Positions 50,764 to 57,892 of a DNA stretch of 64,000 nucleotides are shown piece after piece (within the stretch, counting starts at the first letter, position 1; every line of letters begins with the position of its first letter). The stretch covers positions 1 through 64,000 of the forward strand of contig URGP01000009.1 in assembly GCA_900547395.1 (NCBI GenBank), read 5' to 3'. The DNA comes from an uncultured Opitutales bacterium (GTDB lineage Bacteria; Verrucomicrobiota; Verrucomicrobiia; Opitutales; Intestinicryptomonadaceae). The notes under the pieces were generated by a model. The model was given only the letters and a program-made list of their open reading frames with translations, did not search any database and had not been told where the DNA came from. The position numbers were made by a program, and so were the translations under genes.

Positions 50764-51270
50764 ATGGACGAAAAGAAATACGTTGTAAAAAAATCCGACA
50801 TTCACGGCAACGGCGTCTTTGCCGCTAAAAAGATAAAAAAAGGCGAGCAAATTTTAAAGTATTTGGGCGAGAAAATCACAAAAGAAGAATCGAACAGACG
50901 CGGGCTCGAACAGGAAGAGCGCGCAAAAACTTCGGGAGAAGGCTCCGTTTACATCTTCGAACTTGACGACGAATTCGACATCGACGGCAACTTTGAATAT
51001 AACGATGCCCGCTTCATAAACCACGCCTGCCAAACTAATTGCGAAGCCGAAAATATTGATGGGGAAATAGTCTTTACCGCCACAAAAGACATAGCAGAAG
51101 GCGAGGAAATTTTATACAACTACGGCTACGCTCTCGAACACTTTATGCGCCACCCCTGCAAGTGCGGAAAACCGGGTTGCGTTGGCTACATTGTCGCGGT
51201 CGAAGACAGGGTTAAGCTAAAAAAAATACTTGCGAGAATGAAGAAAAAGAAATTCGCCTCGCACAAATAG
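50764..51270 (+). CDS. SET-domain protein-lysine N-methyltransferase
   Basis: This 168-residue protein is a near-minimal SET domain with the post-SET zinc motif. Seen are the N-terminal GNGVFAAKKIKKGEQIL, FINHACQTNCEAE (S-adenosylmethionine pseudoknot, about residue 86), EILYNYGYALE (catalytic Tyr pair) and HPCKCGKPGCVGYI (post-SET Cys cluster, about 128-140). All motifs look intact, so an active lysine methyltransferase is likely. In Chlamydia a SET protein modifies nucleoid and host chromatin proteins. Here the substrate is unknown, and there is no secretion signal. It follows panB at four bases and ends facing the MFS gene. Confidence 0.9.
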   Translation: MDEKKYVVKKSDIHGNGVFAAKKIKKGEQILKYLGEKITKEESNRRGLEQEERAKTSGEGSVYIFELDDEFDIDGNFEYNDARFINHACQTNCEAENIDGEIVFTATKDIAEGEEILYNYGYALEHFMRHPCKCGKPGCVGYIVAVEDRVKLKKILARMKKKKFASHK

Positions 51271-51282
51271 CGCAAGCTATTT
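51265..51282. terminator. Short symmetric hairpin holding both convergent stop codons
   Basis: AAATAGC pairs exactly with GCTATTT around the tetraloop GCAA. The plus-strand TAG of the SET gene lies in one arm and the minus-strand TAG of the MFS gene in the other. The stems end in A/T runs of three only, so the hairpin may mark the ends of transcripts by blocking or stabilising rather than by efficient intrinsic termination. Confidence 0.55.
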
Positions 51283-52536
51283 TCCGCCGTCTTTTAAAGT
51301 CTTCAGCGCGCAAAATGTCGCAAAAAACGAAACGAGCGTCGCAAGCATTGCAATCTCAAAAAATCCGACAAAGCCGAAAGAATCTTTCAAATATCCGCTG
51401 ACAGCCCCGGGCAACTGCAATCCGAGAGCCATAAAGCCCGTGCATATCGCGTAAAACGCGGTCTTAAACTCCCCTTTTGACGCGAAAATGAGATACATCA
51501 TATAGCTTGAAAATCCAAACCCGTATCCGAACTGCTCCGCAAAGACGCATCCGCCTATAAAAAACAAGTTTTGCGGCAGATAAACCGCAAGGAAAAGATA
51601 CAGCAAATTCGGCAAATTCATCGCAAACGCCATCGGCACAATGCACTTTTCAAGCCCGAATTTTGAAATCAAAAATCCGCCCAAAATTCCGCCGCCAAAC
51701 AAGGCGATAGGAGCGACTACACCATGTATAACACCTATTGTTTCAAGGCTTAACCCCAGCCCGCCCTCCGAAATTTCCGCCTTCAAAAAAATCGGCATAA
51801 TTTTGCAGAGCTGGGATTCGGCAAAGCGGTAAAAAAGGATGTAGCACATCATTAAAAGAATGCCGCGCCTCAAAAAGAATTTCTTAAAGCAGGCAAAAAA
51901 TTCGTTTAAGGAAGGCGATTTCCTTGCTGCCGCCAAGTTTTCAGGGCTTGGCAAAAACTTTGAAAACCAGAAAAATCCGATTAAGGAAACAATGGCACAG
52001 ACAAAAAACGCAGTCGCCCAGCCCCATTTTTCGCCTCCGAACTTTCCGCCGGCAAACCCCGCAATGTACAAAAGCCCGCCGTTTCCGAAAATCATTGAAA
52101 GGCGGTAAAAAGAACTGCGTATGCCGACAAAAAACGCCTGGTTTTGCGTTGATAGCGCAAGCATATAAAAGCCGTCCGCCGCAATGTCGAAAGTCGCCGA
52201 AGATATGCCCAGAAACCAAAAACCCGCAATCGAAAGCATTGCCCAATTTTCGGAAAACGGAGAAATCGACAAGGCAAAGAACGCAAGCGCAAATGCGAGT
52301 GCACATGCCAAAATCCATTTGCGCTTTGTCGAAACAGTATCGACAAGCGGGCTCCAAAACGGTTTTATTACCCACGGCAAATAAAGCGCACTCGTAAGCG
52401 CTGCAACACTTGTTGCGCTCATTCCAAGCGATGTGTAAAACAATACCGACACAGTCATTACGACAGTGTTCGGCAACCCTTCCAAAAAATACAGGCACGG
52501 AATCCAGCTCCATGCCCCGACTCTGTTTTCTCCCAT
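51277..52536 (-). CDS. MFS transporter, AmpG-like permease
   Basis: This 419-residue inner-membrane protein has about twelve hydrophobic helices. The start WIPCLYFLEGLPNTVVMTVSVLFY and LYLPWVIKPFWSPLVDTVSTKRKW (quoted in part) follow the pattern of the AmpG/PAT group. AmpG imports anhydromuropeptides for cell-wall recycling. A related transporter for another substrate is also possible. Length is close to family members without the extra C-terminal helices. It lies 25 bases after lrgB and is the last gene of the thrS-recJ-lrgAB run. Confidence 0.8.
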   Translation of the reverse strand: MGENRVGAWSWIPCLYFLEGLPNTVVMTVSVLFYTSLGMSATSVAALTSALYLPWVIKPFWSPLVDTVSTKRKWILACALAFALAFFALSISPFSENWAMLSIAGFWFLGISSATFDIAADGFYMLALSTQNQAFFVGIRSSFYRLSMIFGNGGLLYIAGFAGGKFGGEKWGWATAFFVCAIVSLIGFFWFSKFLPSPENLAAARKSPSLNEFFACFKKFFLRRGILLMMCYILFYRFAESQLCKIMPIFLKAEISEGGLGLSLETIGVIHGVVAPIALFGGGILGGFLISKFGLEKCIVPMAFAMNLPNLLYLFLAVYLPQNLFFIGGCVFAEQFGYGFGFSSYMMYLIFASKGEFKTAFYAICTGFMALGLQLPGAVSGYLKDSFGFVGFFEIAMLATLVSFFATFCALKTLKDGGK

Positions 52537-52561
52537 AAGAAAAATCTTTTAGCAAAAGAGC

Positions 52562-53257
52562 CTACGTTTGCAAAATAAAAAGCAGAAAAGTTGTAAAAAC
52601 CGCCGTCAAAATCAGTACAAGCGCGCTCATTGCCGCCTGCTTTTCACTGACTTGCATGCACTTTGCAGTTCCTATGACATGGCTTGTAGAACCTATTGCA
52701 AGCCCTATTGAAACATCGTCTTTTATGCCGAACATTTTTAGCAAGCCATGCCCGAAAGTCCCGCCGAATATTCCCGACACAAACACGCTTGCAACGGTAA
52801 TGCCCAAAATTCCGCCCGTCATCTTTGAAATTTCAACCGCGACGGGAGTGGTCACGCATTTTGAGGATATGGAATTTATTATGTCTTCGCCAAGCCCCAT
52901 GAAAGAAGCGATGACAAATATCGAAAAAACGCTCGTAAAAGTGGAAACCAGCGTGGCGCAAAATACTTCGAGCGCGTTTAAGCGTATAAGCTTCGTGTTT
53001 TTGTAAAGGGGATAGGCAAGGGCTACCGTCGCGGGATAGAGCAGATATACAATCAAGTCCCCGCCTTTGGCGTAGCCTTCGTAAGAGGCAGAAGTATTTT
53101 CTATCGCCAAAATTATAATTAACGACGAAACAATTATCGGCGGCATAAATCTTAAAAGCTTCGCCCTGCCCAAGAATTTCGCAAACGAAAACGCCGCAAT
53201 TGTGGAGCAAATCCCCACAAGCGCGATGAAAAAATCGCTTTCAAAGTATTCTTTCAC
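52562..53257 (-). CDS. lrgB: LrgB/CidB family membrane protein
   Basis: This 231-residue protein has about seven hydrophobic segments. The family regions include AFSFAKFLGRAK, LLYPATVALAYPLYKN, ISSKCVTTPVAVEISKMTGG (the best-known LrgB motif), IFGGTFGHGLLKMFGI and GLAIGSTSHVIGTAKC. LrgA and LrgB work together in murein-hydrolase regulation and pyruvate uptake in other bacteria. I choose GTG 53257, with AGGAGAAG eight bases upstream. The longer frame would overlap lrgA by 90 bases and start in a basic tract. It overlaps the lrgA end by 17 bases. Confidence 0.92.
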   Translation of the reverse strand: MKEYFESDFFIALVGICSTIAAFSFAKFLGRAKLLRFMPPIIVSSLIIILAIENTSASYEGYAKGGDLIVYLLYPATVALAYPLYKNTKLIRLNALEVFCATLVSTFTSVFSIFVIASFMGLGEDIINSISSKCVTTPVAVEISKMTGGILGITVASVFVSGIFGGTFGHGLLKMFGIKDDVSIGLAIGSTSHVIGTAKCMQVSEKQAAMSALVLILTAVFTTFLLFILQT

Positions 53258-53657
53258 TTTGCTTCTCCTCTTTCTCCTTCGCGCCGCACTTGCGCTTTTG
53301 CAGGAATTCAACGCAAAAAGCCGTTGCAAACATTGTTATTGCCGCGCTTAAAACCAAAGCGGACAATATCGAGCATATCTTGCCTGCGAGAAGCTCTTTA
53401 TAGGTCATTATCCCGACTAAAATCGGGACAAAGTAAAGCGGCATAAATTTCAAAATAAGCTTGCAAGCGTCTTCCACCACCCAAAGCGGAATAATTTTAA
53501 AAAGCAGCAGAAAATAAAGGATAACCATCGCCACAAGCGATGACGGAAAGGTTATCGCAAATAAATCGAATGCGCGCGACACCGCTTCATAAAGCCCGAC
53601 AAGCAAGGCAAGCCCGCCGCAAACGCGCAAAAATTTGTTCTTGTATGAAAGTTTCAC
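53241..53657 (-). CDS. lrgA: LrgA/CidA family holin-like protein
   Basis: This 138-residue protein has four hydrophobic segments and the LrgA/CidA pattern (GLYEAVSRAFDLFAITFPSSLVAMVILYFLLLF, quoted in part: FPSSLVAMVIL, then KFMPLYFVPILVGIM). It is thought to act like a holin, with LrgB as partner. The C-terminus is basic and short (KKRKCGAKEK-type: KCGAKEKEEKQ). It starts at GTG three bases after the recJ stop and is followed by lrgB with an overlap. Confidence 0.9.
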   Translation of the reverse strand: MKLSYKNKFLRVCGGLALLVGLYEAVSRAFDLFAITFPSSLVAMVILYFLLLFKIIPLWVVEDACKLILKFMPLYFVPILVGIMTYKELLAGKICSILSALVLSAAITMFATAFCVEFLQKRKCGAKEKEEKQSERIL

Positions 53658-53660
53658 GAG

Positions 53661-55400
53661 TTAAAACCGCGCATCGGAAGACACGCGCCAATCTACAATG
53701 GTCGCCTGCGGAGTTTTGCGCTTATTCCACCTATTCCATGAAAGGTGCATCGCAAAATCAATTTTCGTGTTCACCGGCGGAAGATTGCGCCCCATTCTCC
53801 AAGCGACCGCGCTAATCCAAGTTCCGTTGTTGAGCGGAAGCTGGAATTTAAAGTTCTGCCCGCCGCCGAAAACTTCGACGGGCTTTTCCAAGACAACTTC
53901 CCTTATCGCAAAAATAGGCTCTTTGTTGCCTTCCCCGAAAGGATGCAAAATTTCAAGTTCGTCCAAAAGCTCAAAACAGATGTCCTCGTGCGCAAGCTCC
54001 AAAGAAACATGGAGTTCCGGCTCAAAAGAAACCCCCTCTTCAAGCCTTTTGCGGATTACGGAATTAAGCTTCGCCTTAAATTCCGCCATCTTGTTTTCTT
54101 TAACGGAGACGCCGACTGCCATCGGGTGCCCTCCCCAGCTGCCCAAAAACTCCGTGCAGTGCGACAGGCATTCAACCAAGTCAAGACCCGCAATACTTCT
54201 GCCCGACCCCTTTGTGTAGCCTTCGTCAGTTTCGCCAAAGACAATCACGGGGCGGTTAAATTCGCGGCTAAGCTTGCCTGCGATAATGCCGACAACCCCC
54301 GGGTGCCATGTCGTGTCGAAAACGATTATGCAGGGGTCGTCAGCCAAATTGCAGTCGGAAATCTTTTTCATTGCCGACTCGAAGACGCCCCTTTCAATTT
54401 CCTGGCGTTCCTTGTTGATGTCGTTTAACTCGCAGGCGGCTCTGAAACAAGTTGTGAAATCGTCGCCCAAAAGCATATCCAAAGGCAAAGACGCGTCGGC
54501 AAGCCTTCCGCTTGCGTTTATGCGCGGCCCGAGCCTGAAAGATATGTCAACGGGCGTAATTTCGTCGCCCAAAGAAATGCCGCTTGCCTGTATTAACGCC
54601 TGAATGCCCTTGCGCTTCGTGCTTTTTAACCTCTTTATTCCGTATCTTGCAAGTATCCTGTTTTCATCGACAAGCGGAACCAAGTCGGCGATAGTGCCAA
54701 GAGACACCAAGTCGAGAGATTCTTTCAAGTCGAGAGTCCAAGAACGGGGGTCGTCGCGCAGACGCATTTCCTTTACGAGAGCGTGGACAAGCTTAAAGAC
54801 AAGCCCAACAGTGCAAAGATTGCGCCACGGAGCGGTGCTCAAATCAAAAACGTGCGGATTTACCAGAATATAATCCTCTTCGGCAGGATTGTCTTTCGAC
54901 TGGTGGTGGTCGACAACTATCAAATCTATGCCCTGAGAGCGGATATAGTGAATCGCCTCCATTGCGTTTGTGCCGCAGTCAAGCGCGACAAGCAAGTCCG
55001 GCTTTTCGTCGGCAAACGCGCGCTCCAAAGCCGCCTCGCTCAACCCGTAGCCTTCGTCCATTCTGCGCGGCACGAAGTACGATGGATTACAGTCGAAGTG
55101 ACGCATTGCGTTCACAAAAAGAGTCGTGCTTGTGATGCCGTCCACATCGTAGTCGCCAAAAACCAAAACCTTTTGATTTTTGGAAATTGCCTCAATCAGT
55201 CTAAGCGCGGCTCTTCGCAAATTTTTTACGCGGAAAGGATCGCCCAAATTTGTGAGCTTGGGCTTTAAAAACATTTCGGCGCGGATGGGGTCGGAAAAGC
55301 CGCGTTCAAGCAACAAGGACGCAAGTATCGGGCTTACGCCCAAATAAGAGCCCAAGTCTGCCGCAAGTTTCGCGTCGTATTTTCCGATTTTCCAATCCAC
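53661..55400 (-). CDS. recJ: Single-stranded-DNA-specific exonuclease RecJ
   Basis: This 579-residue 5'-3' exonuclease acts in recombination and mismatch repair. The DHH-family metal motifs are present: VFGDYDVDGITST (about residue 78), LVALDCGTNAME (about 133), VVDHHQSKD (about 160), and the DHHA1 region GWHPGVVGIIAGKL-like (TTWHPGVVGIIAG), KGSGRSIAGLDL, SWGGHPMAVGV. It ends in the OB-type domain. The start is GTG, 19 bases after the thrS stop. It is followed three bases later by lrgA. Confidence 0.95.
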   Translation of the reverse strand: MDWKIGKYDAKLAADLGSYLGVSPILASLLLERGFSDPIRAEMFLKPKLTNLGDPFRVKNLRRAALRLIEAISKNQKVLVFGDYDVDGITSTTLFVNAMRHFDCNPSYFVPRRMDEGYGLSEAALERAFADEKPDLLVALDCGTNAMEAIHYIRSQGIDLIVVDHHQSKDNPAEEDYILVNPHVFDLSTAPWRNLCTVGLVFKLVHALVKEMRLRDDPRSWTLDLKESLDLVSLGTIADLVPLVDENRILARYGIKRLKSTKRKGIQALIQASGISLGDEITPVDISFRLGPRINASGRLADASLPLDMLLGDDFTTCFRAACELNDINKERQEIERGVFESAMKKISDCNLADDPCIIVFDTTWHPGVVGIIAGKLSREFNRPVIVFGETDEGYTKGSGRSIAGLDLVECLSHCTEFLGSWGGHPMAVGVSVKENKMAEFKAKLNSVIRKRLEEGVSFEPELHVSLELAHEDICFELLDELEILHPFGEGNKEPIFAIREVVLEKPVEVFGGGQNFKFQLPLNNGTWISAVAWRMGRNLPPVNTKIDFAMHLSWNRWNKRKTPQATIVDWRVSSDARF

Positions 55401-55419
55401 GTTTCAATGCTCTTTTTAA

Positions 55420-57234
55420 TTACAATCTGCGGCTTTTTGCGTCCTGCAGAATTTGTTCAACGGCTTCTTCCGCAGACTTCACACCCTCAAACTCCTTGCG
55501 AAGGCGCGAACGCACCGAAACCATTTTGCCTTCCGCCTCTTTTTTGCCGATGACAAACATGTGCGGAACTTTTTCAGTTTCAGCCTTGCGGATTTTGGCT
55601 CCGAGCTTCTCGGAAGAATCGTCCATTGAAACTCTAAGCCCCGCTTTTTTGGCGAGTTTGTAAACTTCGTCGGCATATCCGATTACGTCTTCGCCCAAAG
55701 GCAAAATTCGAACCTGCTCCGGAGCAAGCCATGTCGGGAAGTTGCCGCCGAAGTGCTCGATAAGAACGCCCGTAAAACGCTCCAAAGAGCCGAACGGCGC
55801 GCGGTGAATCATAATCGGGCGGTGCTGTTTATTGTCGGAACCCGTGTAGGTGATGTCGAAACGCTCAGGCAAATTGTAGTCAACCTGGACTGTGCCAAGC
55901 TGCCATTCGCGCCCGATTACATCTTTTACGACAAAGTCAATTTTGGGGCCGTAAAAAGCCGCTTCGCCAAGCTCTTCGGTAAACGGAACACCGAGCGAGC
56001 GCGCCGCCTTTCTGATGGCGTCTTCGCTCTTTTGCCAATTTTCATCGCTTCCGACATATTTGTCGCTATCAGGGTCGCGCAAAGAAATTCTCACGCGGTA
56101 GTCTGACATACCGATGGTGGTAAAGACTTTCTTTACCAAGTCCAAGCAGCCTTGAATTTCGGCATCGAGCTGTTCGGGAGTGCAGAATATGTGCGCGTCG
56201 TCCTGCGTAAAACCCCTTACGCGCGTCATACCGTTTAATTCGCCCGACTGCTCCCAGCGGTACACGTTGCCAAACTCCGCCAAGCGGACGGGCAAATCGC
56301 GGTAGGAATGAGCGTCGCTTTTGTAAATTTCGACATGGAACGGGCAATTCATGGGTTTTAGCAAAAATCCCGAAACGTCGCCGTTTTCGATTTTTTCCTC
56401 AAACTGCGAAACGGGAACATTTTGAGACGCCAAACGCTGCAAGTCGTCGCGCTCGACTATCGGAACAAACTGCGATTCCTTGTAATACGGGAAGTGCCCG
56501 CTCGTCTTAAAAAGCCCGAGCTTGCCGATATGCGGAGTGAACACCTGGCTGTACCCCTGCTCGCGCAAAAGCTCCAAAATGAAGTCCTGCAACGACTGGC
56601 GCAAAATTGCGCCCTTCGGCTTCCACAAAATAAGCCCCTGACCTACCCTGTCGTCGATTACGAAAAGCCCCATTTCCTTGCCGAGCTTGCGGTGGTCGCG
56701 CTTTTTGGCTTCTTCGAGTTGCGTCAAGTAGTTTTGCAAGTCTTCCTTGCTTTCAAAGGCGGTGCCGTAAATGCGCTGGAGCTGTTTGTTGTTTTCGTCG
56801 CCGCGATGGTACGCGCCCGCGACAGTCAAAAGCTTGAACGCCTTTATGCGCTTTGTGTAGTCAACATGCGGACCCGCGCACAAATCGCAAAAATCGCCGT
56901 TTGTGTAAAAAGTTATCTTTTCGCCGTCGGGAATGTCAGCCAAACGTCCGAGCTTGTACTCTTCCTGCCCGCGCTCGCGGATAAGCTTTTCGGCTTCTTC
57001 GCGCGAAAGCTCCCTCTTTTCAAAACGCTGGTTTTCGGAAATGATTTTTTTCATTTCAGCCTCGATTTTTTCCAAGTCTTCGGCTGTGAATTTGTGGGGC
57101 AAATCAAAATCGTAATAAAAGCCCGTTTCGGTTGCAGGACCAATGTCGAGCTTTGCGTTTGGGAATAAGCGCAACACCGCCGCCGCCAAAACGTGCGATG
57201 CGCTGTGTCTTATTTTATGCAATTCTTCGTTCAT
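55420..57234 (-). CDS. thrS: Threonyl-tRNA synthetase lacking the N-terminal TGS domain
   Basis: This 604-residue class II synthetase charges tRNA-Thr. The protein begins almost directly at the editing domain (HSASHVLAAAVLRLF at residue 9, with FCDLCAGPHVDYT later). The catalytic core with motif 2 (FGNVYRWEQSGELNGMTRVRGFTQDD) and motif 3 (IHRAPFGSLERFTG) and the anticodon-binding end follow. In E. coli the same H-rich region starts near residue 73, so the TGS domain of about 60 residues is missing. No in-frame start lies further upstream. The rest looks complete, with the editing histidines kept. It precedes recJ. Confidence 0.95.
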   Translation of the reverse strand: MNEELHKIRHSASHVLAAAVLRLFPNAKLDIGPATETGFYYDFDLPHKFTAEDLEKIEAEMKKIISENQRFEKRELSREEAEKLIRERGQEEYKLGRLADIPDGEKITFYTNGDFCDLCAGPHVDYTKRIKAFKLLTVAGAYHRGDENNKQLQRIYGTAFESKEDLQNYLTQLEEAKKRDHRKLGKEMGLFVIDDRVGQGLILWKPKGAILRQSLQDFILELLREQGYSQVFTPHIGKLGLFKTSGHFPYYKESQFVPIVERDDLQRLASQNVPVSQFEEKIENGDVSGFLLKPMNCPFHVEIYKSDAHSYRDLPVRLAEFGNVYRWEQSGELNGMTRVRGFTQDDAHIFCTPEQLDAEIQGCLDLVKKVFTTIGMSDYRVRISLRDPDSDKYVGSDENWQKSEDAIRKAARSLGVPFTEELGEAAFYGPKIDFVVKDVIGREWQLGTVQVDYNLPERFDITYTGSDNKQHRPIMIHRAPFGSLERFTGVLIEHFGGNFPTWLAPEQVRILPLGEDVIGYADEVYKLAKKAGLRVSMDDSSEKLGAKIRKAETEKVPHMFVIGKKEAEGKMVSVRSRLRKEFEGVKSAEEAVEQILQDAKSRRL

Positions 57235-57292
57235 AATAAAGTTATTAAATATCTGATTATAAAAAGCGTTTGTAAAGCTATTTTTACCGCGT

Positions 57293-57892
57293 TCAAGCTT
57301 TTAAAACCGCGCAGAGAGTGCGAAAATTCGGCAAAATGCGCTGAAACTGCGAAACTTCTTCAAATTCAAGCTCTTCCCCATCCAGTATTTCCCAGTCCGA
57401 ATGGCTTTCAAAAACCGATTTCGCCCAGTCGAAGTATTCCGAATGGTCTGTTCTGAAAAACAATTTGGCACCATTTGCCAAGCAATCCTTCAAGGCGTCC
57501 AAAAATTCGGGCTGAATGAGCCTGTTTTTGTGGTGCCGCTTTTTAGGCCACGGGTCGGGGAAAAATATGAAAACCTTTCCGAACTTGACTTCGCGCGGCA
57601 TTGCTTCAAGGAACTCCCCGCTCTGCGCCTTTATGAAATACACGTTCGTGTTGCCGAGTTTCTCGTTCTTGCGCTCGCCGTCGCGTATGCGCGATGAAAT
57701 AAGGTCGATGCCAACGCAAAGCTCGTTTTTATGCGCAGCCCCGTACGCGCTCAAATAATGCCCCTTGCCGCATCCGATTTCAAAAGTTATCTTGCCGCCG
57801 AAATTCCGCGCGGGAAGAGAGGCAATTTTTTCTTTCAAGTTTTCAATACGCGCCGCCCTGCGCGCCAATGCAAGTTCCAATCCGTTTTCCAT
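57293..57892 (-). CDS. trmB: tRNA (guanine-N7-)-methyltransferase
   Basis: This 199-residue methyltransferase forms m7G46 in tRNA. It has the SAM-binding FEIGCGKGHYLSAYG, VGIDLISSRI, and the TrmB signature FPDPWPKKRHHKNRL followed by FFRTDHSEYFDWA. The length is typical. The start at ATG 57892 lies 50 bases inside the end of the helicase gene on the same strand. There is no later ATG near the N-terminus, so the overlap seems real. Confidence 0.93.
   Translation of the reverse strand: MENGLELALARRAARIENLKEKIASLPARNFGGKITFEIGCGKGHYLSAYGAAHKNELCVGIDLISSRIRDGERKNEKLGNTNVYFIKAQSGEFLEAMPREVKFGKVFIFFPDPWPKKRHHKNRLIQPEFLDALKDCLANGAKLFFRTDHSEYFDWAKSVFESHSDWEILDGEELEFEEVSQFQRILPNFRTLCAVLKA

Noticed and set aside
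53745..54428. Plus-strand ORF of 227 codons inside recJ
   Set aside because: Antisense shadow; recJ motifs are intact on the other strand.
56422..57168. Plus-strand ORF of 248 codons inside thrS
   Set aside because: Antisense shadow of a conserved gene, with no recognisable domain or ribosome-binding site.
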